This document shows positions 1 to 14,700 of a stretch of DNA of 64,000 nucleotides, piece after piece. Every line of letters starts with the position of its first letter. Positions within the stretch are counted from its first letter, which is position 1. The DNA is from Tubiluchus corallicola (lineage: Eukaryota > Priapulida > Priapulimorpha > Priapulimorphida > Tubiluchidae), in NCBI GenBank assembly GCA_030141605.1, contig JAQGDQ010000006.1, positions 124,001 to 188,000 on the forward strand. The letters run 5' to 3'. The notes beneath the pieces are model-generated. The model did no database searches and was not told the DNA's origin. It saw only the letters and a list, made by a program, of their open reading frames with translations. The position numbers and the translations under genes are program-made.

Positions 1-73
1 TGGAAAGTTTAAATCAAACCTCAAATTGCTCGAGTTTAGCTTAACTTAAGAAAAAAATCATATGAGCACATAC

Positions 74-451
74 TGTCTTGTTTTTGAATAGTAAATCGTG
101 AGTTGCCACTGGAACTCGACACTACCGAGCTCTGACGGGTCGAATGTTTGGAGTTGGAAACTCGAAACGGAGGCGACGTGGGTGACAGCATAGGAGATGT
201 CCAAGATGACAGTCCCGTATCCGTAGAGCTCTGACTATTTAACACACCTCTCTGCTTCTGTAGCATGGCTTCTCTGCTTGCAGATGATCTTAGTGTGATC
301 TCTTCATCAATGTTTCGCTCGGAAAACGTAAATTCACTGATGTCGCTTTCGTCAGAAACGTACGTCGGCCTTTCCTTTTTCTTGCCCATCTTTTTGCTGG
401 CTGCCGAAATTATAGAGGAAACTATGTCTTTGGTTATTCTACTATCTTGGT
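74..451 (-). CDS. ARHGAP21/23: ARHGAP21/23-like exon 22 (last exon seen)
   Basis: Phase 1 in. Encodes [19 protein letters not shown], like the SSIxAAASRK motif after the vertebrate RhoGAP domain, then [15 protein letters not shown] and a Ser-rich tail. A good donor (GACA|GTATGT) ends the exon at 74 and would send the gene beyond the window. If that donor is not used, the frame runs eight to twelve more codons to a TAA at about 36-38, giving a short C-terminus ending YDFFLKLS. Confidence 0.85.
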
Positions 452-3400
452 CTGAAAATAAACAAAACAACATAAATTCAATGTTTACTGCTGGTACAAT
501 GTTATAAAAACACAACAGGCTCAAACAACACTACTCAGTTTCAAAAATTGTCAGAGTCAAATGTACACTTTCTGCCAAAAAATTTTTGCTACTTCTTTTT
601 ACAAAATTGCTAATTTTAACATAAACTATATTATTGTATGTAAAATTTAAGGATGGACACTTGTTACTTAGATTCTTTGAAATATAATTTACCAAACAGG
701 ACATCACAGAAACAAAGATAATAATTGATTTATTTCACAAGTTCACGGTTGATTAAAATCCACAAAGCCTTACAACCATTGTAGTTCTCAGGATCAATAA
801 ATGCATTGGCTATGATCACATGGTTTCGAGCATCAAAACTGGTATCACCAAAATGCAAGCTAAATAATAACATTCAACAACATCTGAAGGAAAACGTCAG
901 ATTTAGCATATGTCATCCCAGCGTAATCAACTACATCCAGCTCCATAAATGACTATCATTTTTGAGAGCCCATGGTCAATTATTAAAACCGGGATGACAT
1001 TATGATGCACAAACTGTGCAACCATAGTTTCCACACAGTAAACAAAGCTGCACTCCTGTAGGAAAACTTGCAACTTGCCAGTAATGCTGCCTAACTTAAA
1101 AATTTAATCTATAAATTTGGCTCGTATAAAGAGTTAAGAGAGAAAATGCATTCAAGACCACAATACTTTAGTTTATACAACACTCATAATAATGGAGCTT
1201 TTCATCTTGAGAAGTTAATTCTACTTTTTCACGTATGGTGTTCCTGCATACCACGACTAAATCAGCACAATGCACGACGTCATGGCAATACTTAAAGCAG
1301 GTACAAATGTTAGCAAATTCCGCTGACCTAAATTATAATTTGTTTCACCAGGTGCTATGTGTCCAGAAAACAACTAATTTGCACATAACATAAGTAACTG
1401 AAAAGTTCACTTGCAAAAGTAACACAAAAATTCTTAATTTAGGTAAAAAGACAAAACTATATATTTCAAAATAAAGCAGTTCTTAGCAGTTTCTGTTCAA
1501 GTTTGTTTTGCCTATACATGCATTAAATTAAATCACAAAAAATTTATATTTTAAAGAAAAATATTATTGCTCACTGCTATACAAATAAAACTGTTAGTAT
1601 GATGGATCAACAAACAAAGAACTCAGTCAAACTAATAATAAACTTCACAATCAAAAATGCACGAAACACGATGGTCTAAACCTCACACTGCTTGAAGAAA
1701 AATATGCTATATTCACCATGGCATTTGGACTGAGACCATTTTTACTGTAACTGTCACTCCAAAACCAAACAGAAGCAGTAAATATAATCAGAGTTTGTCT
1801 GGAATAAGGAGCACTTAAATATAGATTATGAAATTATTTTATGTAGGTGAAAAAGTTTCGGATATCATTAGAAACACATTAACTGCAAAAAGTAAACTCA
1901 AACCGTGTAAAGCTCTTGTTAAACCTATATGCTACACTATCGATGCTAAATAAAAACAATATAAATTAGCTATTATTAATTCATGATTATTTTTAGAACA
2001 CAACAGGTGTCAGGTTAGAATATAATTTTTAGAAATAATTTTTGAGTGGCAAGGCACTGACCCTCTCACCTCATTTGTTTTTACTAAAAATAAGCAGCAT
2101 CATATGTAGCTGCCTGCTGGTAATCTATACGAAAATCTGCAAAAAAGGACGACACAAACAATTTAAACCAGTAATACATTTAATCCATTTCCCAAACATG
2201 AGCATGTTTGTGTAATACAAGAAATACATGCAGATTAAGCACTGTTCAGTGACTGCTGATGAGACACAGATAATCTCAACAGCAAAAGCAGCCAATCTAT
2301 GTTTAAAGTACATTCAGATTATTAAGCAGACACCTTATGCTCTTGTTCTTCGCATATATTAATTCACAAGGGGTCAGCAATATTTCAATTGGTGTAAATA
2401 TAGCTCCGCAAATTCACTGAGAAATTAGTATAATACTAATGCAGTAGAAGCTTTGTGGAACGACACGAAACGAATTAGTTAATACGAAAACGGCAAACTT
2501 GCACTGATATTTAGTTGCGAGAAACAAAGTTAACTTCACTCAAAAACCGACACGCCAACTATTTATATCTAGACTCTGCTATGTGACAAGGTAAAGCTAA
2601 CGCTGCATGATTAATGTAAGTGGACAAGACACAATGATAATGCATTTTTGTTGCAAAAATATCTCTTGCTACCTTTGTCACAAAGCTGTGTCTGCAAAAT
2701 AGCATGTGCTGCCACCTAGAAAGAAAATTAAAAAATAGACAAAATAAATGAAGAACTAGAAGGAATTTTAAATTCTCAGAGCATATGACATGTCTATTCT
2801 ATCAATGCTCTATTGTGCTGGTAAAATAAAAAGTTGAGAGCTTGCAAGAAATATTTAGGAATTTCAAATAAATATAAAAATTTCAAAAAAGCTAGGCCTA
2901 CAGCATCAAGATGCCAAACACAATTTTGAGCTGGTCAATCAACTGTGCGGTTACTGTATTTGTGCACAGTGTATACAGTAAAAGCAAATAAATACTTGGA
3001 TAAGAAAACCGCTTAAATCACAACTTGAGAGAAAGCACAGATAACATCAATACGATGTGACTAGATTGCGTGTCTAGAAGCTTAACTCCTTTACATCACA
3101 ACAAATAACATGGCAAACACATTTGATGACGACAATGTAGCTGCATTACAAAAACCATTACAAATTACAAATATCCACAAACAGTTGTCAGAAATTGCAG
3201 TAAGCTCACCTGTTGATTGCATTGCTTGTTCAGTCTTCGACACATTCTTTAGTAACAAATTGATGTTTGACTCCTGACTATATGGTTGGGTAGGGGATAA
3301 ATCCTCTTCTGGTGAGGCAGCAGCTGGAGGAACATTTTCGTTGGCGATATCCTCATCATCATCACAGAAAAGCCATTCACCCTACATAATTATAGAGTAA

Positions 3401-5747
3401 ATATTATAAATACCAAATATGAAAAAAACATGTCCAAAAATTCTGTTTACAACAGATATAAAACCAAAATCATGCAGATTTCTAAACAATTTTAAAAGCA
3501 TCAGATATTATATTTCTTTTATCATTTATGAGAAAAACAGAAGTTGAAAAGCTGCCTGTGAAAATTAAAAACTCCTCAGTACTTACTATGGTATTTAGAT
3601 TTTTTAAATGAACAAACATACTTGATTTATCATAGTTTCCACAATTCGGCATTGGTCACCCATCTCTGAAACAAGTGCAGTTAAGTTCTCTGCTGGCTGC
3701 CGAAGCAAGGTTGGGCCGAAAACTATAGCGATGTTACGCACATCCATCTGGAATAGTAGAGCAAGTTAAGTCAAAAATAAGTAAATCACAGACTGATGAT
3801 AATGTTTTAACAAATAAAATAATTACAAGCCATAACGGGTTAGCTTACCTTATTTTTAACTTGGTTCTCAGAAACTAATTTGAGATGATTGATCATATGT
3901 TTGAGGGTGTAATAGTTATGATCTGGTAATGCCTGAATCTGCAAAATAAAAACTACAATACTCAGTCTGCACTGTGAGGCAGACAATTCAATCTACAAAA
4001 TTATTTTGAATGTTGATGTAGAATAGTATGAAGCATAAAAAGTTAAAAACGATCAAAAGTATCAAAATACTTTACGTTTAAAAATATAGCACCACAGTTA
4101 CTGTAAAACTTAAATGACCTAAGTTTTTAGCATTGCACTACACTAGAACTGCTTTCTATATTCTATAATATACATTCTAGATTTATACGTTTATGTGACA
4201 CGTTACACATTACTGGCACTGAAACCAAAAAAATGAATTTTTTATAGTAGGTTATAGTAGTCTACATGACAGCACTTATTAAACCATCTGTGTAAGTATC
4301 ATATAGCTAATAATTGCTTTAACTCACAAAATCAAAGTTTTAAGGGCTTGCATTTTCTGAATCCATTTAAAGATAATACCAGCACATATTCCAGTACACA
4401 TGCTATGGCATTTTTAAGTTAAGACAGATGCAGGCTGTTCAAGATCATTACTGATATTCACACTAAGCTCATCTCTAAAGATACTAAATCATTTCTGTTT
4501 AGATAATGATGACATGATAATACTGTGAAAATGAATGTTGACGATCGAAGAAATACATGAATTTAAAGAGCAAATGTCTGAAAGTCCAGCATTGCAAACA
4601 AAAAGCACAACGGAAATGTCATAAATCTTGCAACATACACTAAAACAGTAAGGTGTAATTACAACAGTAACAAGTTTCTTTACTTTAGCAAAATGTAAGT
4701 GTCATTATGGACAAACAATATAACACACACACACGCACACAACAAAGAACTAATCTTTGCCACTGGTAACAAACTGCACTAAAATGGATGCATTTCATAA
4801 AATGCCTTACTTTTCATAATGTCCCCTACTGTAACAACCATGCAAAAACTTACCAGTTTTTTCAACTGCACTAGTCGATTTGACGGGTCGTGAACTGTTT
4901 TGTTTACTTGTATGAAAGAACCATACAATTCATTAGTAACCAAAGACTCGGGCAATTTCCTAGGTAAAATAAAATATTATAAAGGCAAAAAAATCTTTTT
5001 TGACAAAGTATTTTTTAGTAAAATTATTACAACTAGACCAACCAATGATGCTGTAGGTACCCTGACTTTCATGTCTGACATCTTTAGGATCTTGAAATAT
5101 GCTACTAGGTATTTCTTTTTGGTCAAATTTGTTTCACAAATCTCATAGGCAATAAAGGTCTACAAGGAGCACTAAATTCCCAGTAGTGCCGCCTGGTCAA
5201 ACAAGATCAAACAGTTTTCATGACCAAATTTCATACAGCAAGTTCTGTCCAGCTGGCATTTTTGGTCACAGCCGACATATATTACCTTTGTCCCAAAGTC
5301 ACTAAACATCTTCGCCCGAAAGTTCTCAACTATTATCTTGCTCCTACAATCGAAGTTTTGCAAGACAAAACCTGCCTTTACAACTCTATAGTTGCTACTG
5401 GTAGAATCTTTGATTTGCTTTTCCCCCCAACAAGCGAAGAGGTCAAAATCTTTTTGTCAATGCTAGATTGTCAGTAGCTGATAGACCATTCTAATTCCAC
5501 ACATTGAGCTGACTCAAACTTTCCCACCATACCCACCATCCTGGATCTAAGGGCGAGGAAGAGTCATTGTAAGCTATTACCTAAAAATTGTCATTTATCA
5601 TCTAACACTAGACTTTATCATCTAACACTAAGACTTTATCATCTAACATCTACACTAGACCTTTTTACAGGACAAAACCTGCCTTCATACACTACACAGT
5701 TACAATTGCTAAAATAATCTATCTGCACATTCTTGGGAAAGGATGGT

Positions 5748-5789
<42 letters not shown>

Positions 5790-8700
5790 CACAGGTCGTA
5801 TATCGGTCGTTTAAAATCCGTCATTCATTCATATTATATATATATATATATATGAATGACGGATTTTAAACTCAAATTGCGAATGGATGATGGATGGCGA
5901 ACAATAGATAAGGGATGCTGCACGACTCTATAAGATCCCCAGACTTAGAAAGTCAGGGGTCCTAAAAATGAGAAAAAACTTAAGAAATGTGCTTAATGAT
6001 TTTCCAAAATCACATGAAAAATAGATAATGCTAACGAAAAATTTCGACATTTTCCCTACCTAAAGAAAGACTTTAATAAACTGGTAATGACATTAATTTC
6101 CTTCCATCGCTGGTCACTGAGGTTGATACATTCGATATCTCTGTTCACTTCTTCTGTTAAGTACGTGACAGCAGCGGTATTGCCCGGAATTCGATAAACA
6201 CCAACTACATCCATACCGAGAGTGTTTACAATTGATGTGCAAACATCGACCAACAGAGGCAAAAACTGCAGAAAAATTAAAGTACGTGAAATTTCCAACT
6301 CATATTTATGAAACTGAATCAAAATATTTCAGAAAATTTTTGAAGAAACTCAAAGAATATTAGCCACAAGATGCTGAATTCAGAAACCTGTATGTTCTCT
6401 TGAAAAATCAGTCCTTATTGCCAGGGTTTAATTAATTTTAAGCCATATTACCTCATTGTGAGCTGATGGAGGGCAGCATTCAAGTGGCACACCGATAGTG
6501 CCACCTGTTATCTCAGTCTGTGTTGGTGAGCGTGGAGGTCCGTGGTGGCCCCACTTTTTTAAACCCTTCACCATTTTTCTGCTCCAGCTTTTTGCTGGTT
6601 TAGGAAGTTTTGGTGAAATATCTGAAAAATTGCAATATACCACCTCTAATTACAAATTTGGAATAGAGCTAAGAATAACAGGAGTAAAACATTACTTTTT
6701 TATTTTTAGGTATATTGTCTAGTTGATTAATCTTAGTTAAAGTACTTATTTATTAAAAAAAACGAAACATTTCAAAAGTACAGTAACAACCACTTAATTT
6801 GTAGCGCAAAAGACTCACTTTAGGATGAGTGTTTTGACCAAAATTGATGGGTGTATTATTACTAGTAGAGAAGTATGACTCATAATATTCAAGTTAGTAT
6901 GCAAAGGCTTTAAATGAATTTTAGAAACTAGTTCGTGCCTAAATTCCTACGTGGAATTATTTAAGAATGTTAATTTAGATAAGTAAATTAATAAAAAAGA
7001 ATACAGTATTGAATTGAACAAAACGGTACTTAATATGATTATTCCTATATGCATTACAGGGCAAAAAAGTGAAGCAAAGATGACATAAAAAGGTAAAAGC
7101 TCTTCTGTCACGCAAAAGCATTTTATCTTAAGCAAGTGAAGCAAAAATATTAAATCAACTAAGTGGAGTCGAGTCAACACCTGTTTTATATACATATGAA
7201 TGGGAGCAGAGCATACCAGATCTATGTTTCTGAGTTAAGTGACTGACCCCGTTAACCATGAGTCTAATAAAGGGAACTTACTGTATCTCTTTGTATCATA
7301 AGCCTAAACTCAGATTACAACTGAGAGAGTGAAATCAGAATAAATTTTACTATTGCTGGGTAAAACATAATTTGTATACAGCATAATTTGGATAAATGGT
7401 ATGCACTTGTGAAATTTAAAATAATAAGTAAATATGTCAAAACGTAATAAATATATAAACGATAATGAATAAATCAAACCAAACTAGAACTAGTTAGTAC
7501 TCTTCTAAAATACACATTTAAAACTCCAAAATTTCAAAAAAGCTAAGTTGACATTACTTAACTAAAATATCAACTTTAAACTCATTACTCACCCCGTTCC
7601 GTTGAACTAGATCCTTTCCTAGGTTTGTCTTTGACACTTACTATATGGCCTCCAATATTTATTTGTCGCCACGGCGTGCGCCGAGTCTTCTGGCCCGGTT
7701 GAGGCGATCGACTCATGAAATCATACAAACTACTTTTTCTTATAATTAACTGGGCTGTATCGACTCCCTTTTCCTACAAAGAAGGTAAATGCAACTGTGT
7801 AATAATTAAGCAAGACACTTAGGATGGCAACTTAAATGTAAACAAAAAGTTGTAAAAAGACCTCATATTACTGGAAAAACCTTGTGGTTATGATGTGTGA
7901 CTAGTGACTTGATGAAAATGTAATGCAGGCTAATGAATAAGCAAAGCACATTTTTTAACGTAAGTTTCCCTTGCCGACAGTATTGCCGTCACTTGAAATT
8001 TGCTATAGTAGCAACATGCCAAAGTACACTCACGTCTTTATCAGGGTTGTTATTGGACTGGATGGCGTTTATCCAAATCATCATTGATGGTACATCCCGT
8101 GCTTGGAAAAGGTACTCCGACCCGTTATATGTACACAACCGAAAGACATTTTTCCTCTTTGTGTAGTCATGGGCGATATCGACAATAGAAGACTTGATGC
8201 TGATAGGCGGCTCATCATAAGACAAAGGGGGAAGGGCAGATTCGCGCTTATCTTTGTACATGTATATCACGTGTCCACGAAGAACCACATAGTACGGTTT
8301 CCATGATCGATCACTTGCCCTCTAGACATTTAAAAAAACACTTTATCAGAATTTTATATTTTTACATTATAATTATTGTCCTATTGACGTCATTATCACC
8401 GCTCCATCGTTATCAGCCTCGTTCATCATCATTTGACTACCAATTCTACTAAGCTAAGCATCGTAACATGTTATATCATATCTTATTATACCGTAATCAA
8501 AGCTAGTACTTCAAATTATAGGAAAAACCTCAACTTCACACCAAAAAAATGCTTAAGTTGTCTGAAAGATCTTCATACACCGCTAGAATACAATGTTGCG
8601 CCACTAGTTTAGCAACATCCGTTTAAAACCTATGAGCTATAAAATAACATAGTAATTTCAAAAATATTACTGTACGTAGATCTTTAAAGGTTTACAAAGT

Positions 8701-11700
8701 AATGTATAGATAATATCTAGAAAATGCAAATGTAAGAAAAGATAATATCTTATTTGTAACACAGCAGGAATTCTTAATTACGAGAACTAGAACAATTAAT
8801 AAAATTCACAAACAAATAGATGCTCAAATAAAAGTTCTACCATTGTCAACTGTTGGGCAAAAGGAAGAAAGAGAAAAACTATCTTATCCATTTCTTTGTT
8901 TGGACATTCACAAACCGATGACCATTTTAGTACATATTTTTGAAACAAGTGTCTATTTCTTGCTGATTGCTCAAGTTATAACACAACACTATTTCCTGAA
9001 TGGCATATAGATGTCACAATTAGGTTATGCATTAATTAAGTACCTTTCCATCGGCAGCAATATGCTTTTTCAAATGTAAATAGCCTTCTTTAATAACATC
9101 AAACATCGGACTTGGTAAGTCCTCACTGTCGCGCAACACTGGTCGACCTGTAGCATCATGAGGTGGTGACCCTTTGTCACCAAAAAAAGCTTTCAGCTTA
9201 CGTATGCTAGCATTTTTTGGTGATGGCACCTTTGCCCGGAGATCTTCAGCGCTGTGGGTTGCCATGATGTAGGAGCTACGCCGCATAGCTTTTGCATCTT
9301 CATCTGAAATCAGAAATTAATTGCAGGGAATCCCATTATAAAACTTTGAACAGAAAAATTGCTGCTAGAAATGCTAAGTCACAAATTACATAGAAATTAG
9401 TCCAATGAACTTAGTGTTGGCTAATGCCAAAATTAATTATCAACATTTTGCTAGCAATTTTTGTTGAAACCAAGAATAGCTTGCTTTAAAATGGGTGAAT
9501 AACCTAGAAAATATTTAATGAGTCTAGTACAATTTTCAGCATTAGAAAAACATTTGTCCATCAAAAAATGAAAAAGAAACTCAAAGAAATTTCTACACGG
9601 TACTGTACTTGTATAATATCTTACTAAATATAATAATAATACTAAATATTATAATATTACTAAAGGCAATTTGTTTTACTATTACTTGATTAACTTAAGG
9701 TACCTAAAGATAGGCTTACTTTTGTATTTTATAAGTCATTAGTTCTTAATGTGTACAACAGGACCAAAGCATTTCTAGTAAAAATTCTGAGCTCAAATTT
9801 ACAGTCATGAACCCATTTCTTGTTAGTGCCCTAAGCTAACCAGGATCTCTAAAACACAAAAGTTTGCTCATTTGACAACTATGCTTTCTTCTGCACTTTC
9901 TAATTTTGAGTGCTAGATGACTTTGCGTAATTTCACAAACCTTCCTGGGGTATCTTTTGTCTTAGTGTTACACCACCAAGAGTACTTGTGGTTGTTTCTG
10001 TCGTCGAAATCGAGCTGGTAGAATCAGCAGAAGCCGAAACTAAAATAAAAAAAAAGTCACTAATGAAGAAACGAGTAATGGCAGCTTCCACTAAGAATTA
10101 GTATTTGCAGAGTTAAATAATATGGCAATGGCATACCAGGGGTTAGTGAACAAAGCAGGCTGACTTTACCAAAAATGAAGAAAGTTAATGTGATGTTCAA
10201 ATAAATGATGAATTACAGTCTAGCATGATGATGAATTAAACAAACAATGAAGTATTAATAAAAACACCTCATAAATTACTAATGCATTTACATACATGTA
10301 AACATCATAAAACTGCAAATCAGTGTTAACATCATAAAACTGCAACTCGGTGTTAGACAAAAATTGTTTGTCTATAACTGTTAAACATGCAAACCTGCTA
10401 ATCCAAGTAAATCGTCAAACTGCCGAATGAGGGCTCCCAATGAGCTCACGTTGAGCTCCCATGCACGGAGACCCATATCCTCACAACTTGAGCAGCTATG
10501 ATCACTGCCCTCACTCATTGCACACTCATACAACAATCCATGCCCATCGTAGTCATCATCAACATCATTTTCAGAACCACTGGTATATTCATCAATGATA
10601 TTGGTGTTGGGCAATTTTAGTGCAAGCTTGTCTGTGAATAAATCATGCATAACGATGGTTTTAGTTGTTAGTGCTTACATGCCAACAAATTGGAATTAAA
10701 ATGTGGAATCAAAACACAAACACAATTGAATTTTTAACACATGCAACAAAAGAACATGTATTGCTAATAAACCTCAAATTATTCAACATTCAAAGATATT
10801 ATATAATAATAAAATAAATACAAATATTTATCATTATTTATTATCAAAGAAAAGGCCAGGCCTTCTAGGAGGTTAGGCTTATTTCCATGTTCCCAAAAAA
10901 AGTTAGAATGATTTAGTAATAAAACTGCAATAAGCGCCTCGTGTAACTAGTAAAATGATTTTAAAATCGCGATCAGTTCATGCTTGGGTACTCGCATTTT
11001 CAATGCCCATTCTTCTTCCAATGACGTCATTCGTCTTGAAGAGAAGTAGCGCACTGTCAATCTTCACCAAAAGTACAAGTTTTTACCAAAAAATAAGATA
11101 GCTAATTTTGCAAAAATAAACCCAACATGCTGAGTGACTTGTCCTTTCCTTTAAATACATGTAAGAATTAATAAGAATTTTTATAAACTAGTGAAAAAAG
11201 ACAATCAAACGCTGATTCACAGGTATTGGTTTGAAGTGGTTTCATGCTACAACTAACGAGTATAATTCATTAGGTACATCAGTCATCACAGTTAGTTGCC
11301 CTCGTTTTAGAATTTCATCCTCTGCACCTGGCTGTCAATCGCTGCAGTTTGGGTGCTCGGGATAATGCAAATTAATATAGCTGCAGCATACAGTTAGTTA
11401 AAATGTTTATTAAATAAATAAAAACATGAAAAAAATGAGCCAGCCAATTATCACATGCGATAAATTATAAATATGAAGTTAATCTTTTCAGTGAAATTTT
11501 TGTTGGTGTACAAGGTTGTTATGTTCGACTTAATTAGCCCCAGAAAAATCTAAAACTGAATATCCAAAAATGTGAGAAAGGCTTATGTTTTAGTTAGGCA
11601 CCTGTGCTGCAAAGTTTGCATCTTTTTTCTTGATTCGATTGATCAGTCAACTTACTACAATACGGGGATGTATCAACTGCGGACAAATAAGAATTCTGTC

Positions 11701-14700
11701 GTACAGCAGCACGAGTACGTTTTTCCTCCCTCCCAGCTTCCAAATGATCTACAAGTTCTTGTGGTAACGTTATCATGGATGGTTGATCAGAAGGTCGCTT
11801 ACCGTGGGGGAGAACGGTGGTGCGATGGGGCACCTCAAGCGACGATCGGCGGTTCTTTGCAGCCTGTATTTGCTGAAGCTTTCTCAACTCTTTTGTTTGT
11901 TCTAATTTTGCTAGATCTGAAGTTGAAACAAAGCCATGAAAATAACTGCCTCTTTGTAAATAGTTACTTACATCCTTTAATCAAAATAGAATGGCCAAGT
12001 ATTCTTTATTTCAACAATGGTGTGTGTCACACAGGAACACTGATATTATATTTTAAACACTAACGTCCAAGTTGATCCCATGGTTTAAAAGCAATTTTAA
12101 CTTTATCCAACCATAACACTTAACAATGGCTACGGATTAAAAACTCTGGATTGTGATTTGTTGATCAATGTTTTCTCTTAGTCCATAACCATGCCTTAAC
12201 TTGAATTAGCGACGTGGAAGTTATTTTAAAAAAATTCGGTTGATTCCAACAAACAACACAACATGAAATCAGTAATTTTATATGCTAGTACAAGTGGAAA
12301 TGTCTACGGAGTTATTTTCAGAACGCTTTCTTGCGCTTACTACACACATAACTCTGTATGCCACCTGTAAAGCTAACAATCAACTAACAGAATGTCTTTC
12401 CACCACTTAAAACACAATTCTTCTCATGCAATAAATGCAAAGCCACGCGAAGCATTAAGTTAAACTATTATGCTCATCATATTTACATGTAAATGGCATA
12501 AACAAACAGTCATATACGTACCATCTAATTGCAAACCAAACTTGGCAGCTCTGTATGCCACATTGTGCATACTCAGGGCTGCTGCTTTCTCTGCATCTTC
12601 TTTATGCTTGGCAACTTTCTCTGGGCTGCCAACATCAAGATCTCCATGCTAAATTAAAGCATTTATAAAGGCAATGGAACATGAATGGTGGTACTGCTAT
12701 CAAAAGAGTTGTTAACAAAGAGAAGTTTTCAAGATCACTACTGTAGAATATAGTAGATAAGCAAACAAAATATTAGCCACATCATATCACCACCATTGCA
12801 TCCACCTAGGTGTGAACTGCCTACATCACTTTTGTGTAACTTCTCAAAAAACTCAATGCTTCAAACACTTGCCAAGAGTAAATAAACATAGTACTTGAAA
12901 ATACATTTACTTGATGCCAAAAGCACAGCTTGACATCAAAAAAAGCACTATCAACTAAACTTTCCCCAAGGTTTCCGCGTAAAAGATTGCAGTCTACCTA
13001 AACCCCTTAAAGCAGCTACACCAGTCACACAGTTTTATGCTTCAATATTCTGGGGCATTTCAAATGTCAATGTTTGAAAACAACCCTACTATAATTAAAC
13101 ATATTGTTACAGAAGGGTGGCTTTTTTGTCATGGATACCCTAACTATTACGACAAAATGCCTAAGGATAGAAAAATGGACACACAACTGTCATCGAACTA
13201 ATAAAGTGAATTCATACACGAAACTTCTTATAAGGGCAGAATACTAATTAGGAACATTTCATAAAACAGATTTTGTAGAAAATCCAGCTTATAAATTGTC
13301 TGCATATTGCTTAATAACCTCACTGATCAAACAGGGTAATTTATTATCTAATAAGTACTGAAGATAGCCTTTGAAAAAGAAAACCCTGCAAGACGCAGAC
13401 GGAAACTTTACAAATTAGCTTTAGTTTGTGGTTTTTGTCTGTACAAATTACTTACTAAACGGTCGATATTTATAAAACATCACAGTGACATCAAAGACAT
13501 CATAACTCTGCCGGATAAACATTTTCTGAATGATTGTCTTTCTGAGTCACTTTAAATATAACAAGCGATTTTCCAAGGTTTGAACTTAGTTTTCCAAAAT
13601 TACATCTCAGGTGAATGCCCACACTTCTGCCCATCACATCAAATCACACATACTGTATGAGCCTGATTCCTAGATGGGACCCAATCTAATCCCAACCGCT
13701 CCAGTACAACCAATCGTACAAGGCTGATCTCCTAAGTTTATGTAATCGACGGTTATTCAAACCCACTACTTAATGGGAAAACACTCTGGGCATAGAACCA
13801 TCACTCAAGGTCATCTAACAGCACAACACCACTTTTGCACAGTGTCGTCTCTTTAAATATTTAGGTTACCTACGTAAATTGATTATCTGATGCTGATGAT
13901 GGGATGTCAGTTGTGTGTAACAACAAATCTTGACAAGGTCAGACACTAGGTAAGTAGTCACAAATAACAAGATAATTACTAATAATAGCAAAAGGATTGT
14001 GAAGCTCTAGTTAAGGTAAATATAATAAAAACCTTCATAGATACAAACAAATCGAAATACAATAGACGCCGCTTAATAGACTCGCATTGGGACCCAAGTT
14101 TTTTGACCCAATTAACCGAATGAACCTATTAACCGATGGGTGTAGTATTATTGGTATAGAAACCTGAGTCATCAGCTTAGTATGCACTGCACAGGTTTTT
14201 AATGAATTTTAGAAACGAAGTAATGCTAAAATTCCTTTGTGCAGTAAAACATTTAAAAAAATATATTAAAACATTAATTTATATAAGTGAATTAGCAAAA
14301 AATTAAAAAGTATACTTTTCTAAATTACACAAGTCTGTTTATTTGCAAGAGTTACAAAATTCCTTCAACGTTAGCTGCTTCATTTTCTCGCGAAGAAGTT
14401 GGCTCACAAAGTTCTCATAATTATAAAAACATTGAAAATTTGTTGCTATGTGATGCACGTATTCACATAAAACATCTAGCGCTTGTCGTGCTTGCAGTTG
14501 GTGGTGCCCTTCACAGGTTTCCTGTGCGCTACCTCTTAGATGCTACTTTCTCACTTTGATTTGCTGATTGCTCGATTTCAGATCGTTTTTTCAACATTCC
14601 GCTGGGAGTACCTTGGGAAATTTTCAACTGCGCTGCTGCATACCTCTATCCCATCTTTGGAAGTTAATCGTACTGCTCTAAAATTTTCAGTTTACCCTTA

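Noticed and set aside
8103-8306. Plus-strand open frames over the PH exon
   Set aside because: They are antisense shadows of minus-strand exon 14, whose PH motifs are unmistakable.
11572-12063. 163-codon plus-strand open frame
   Set aside because: It lies over the minus-strand exon 10 of the ARHGAP21/23-like gene and its intron. It is a shadow frame with no splice or start context of its own.
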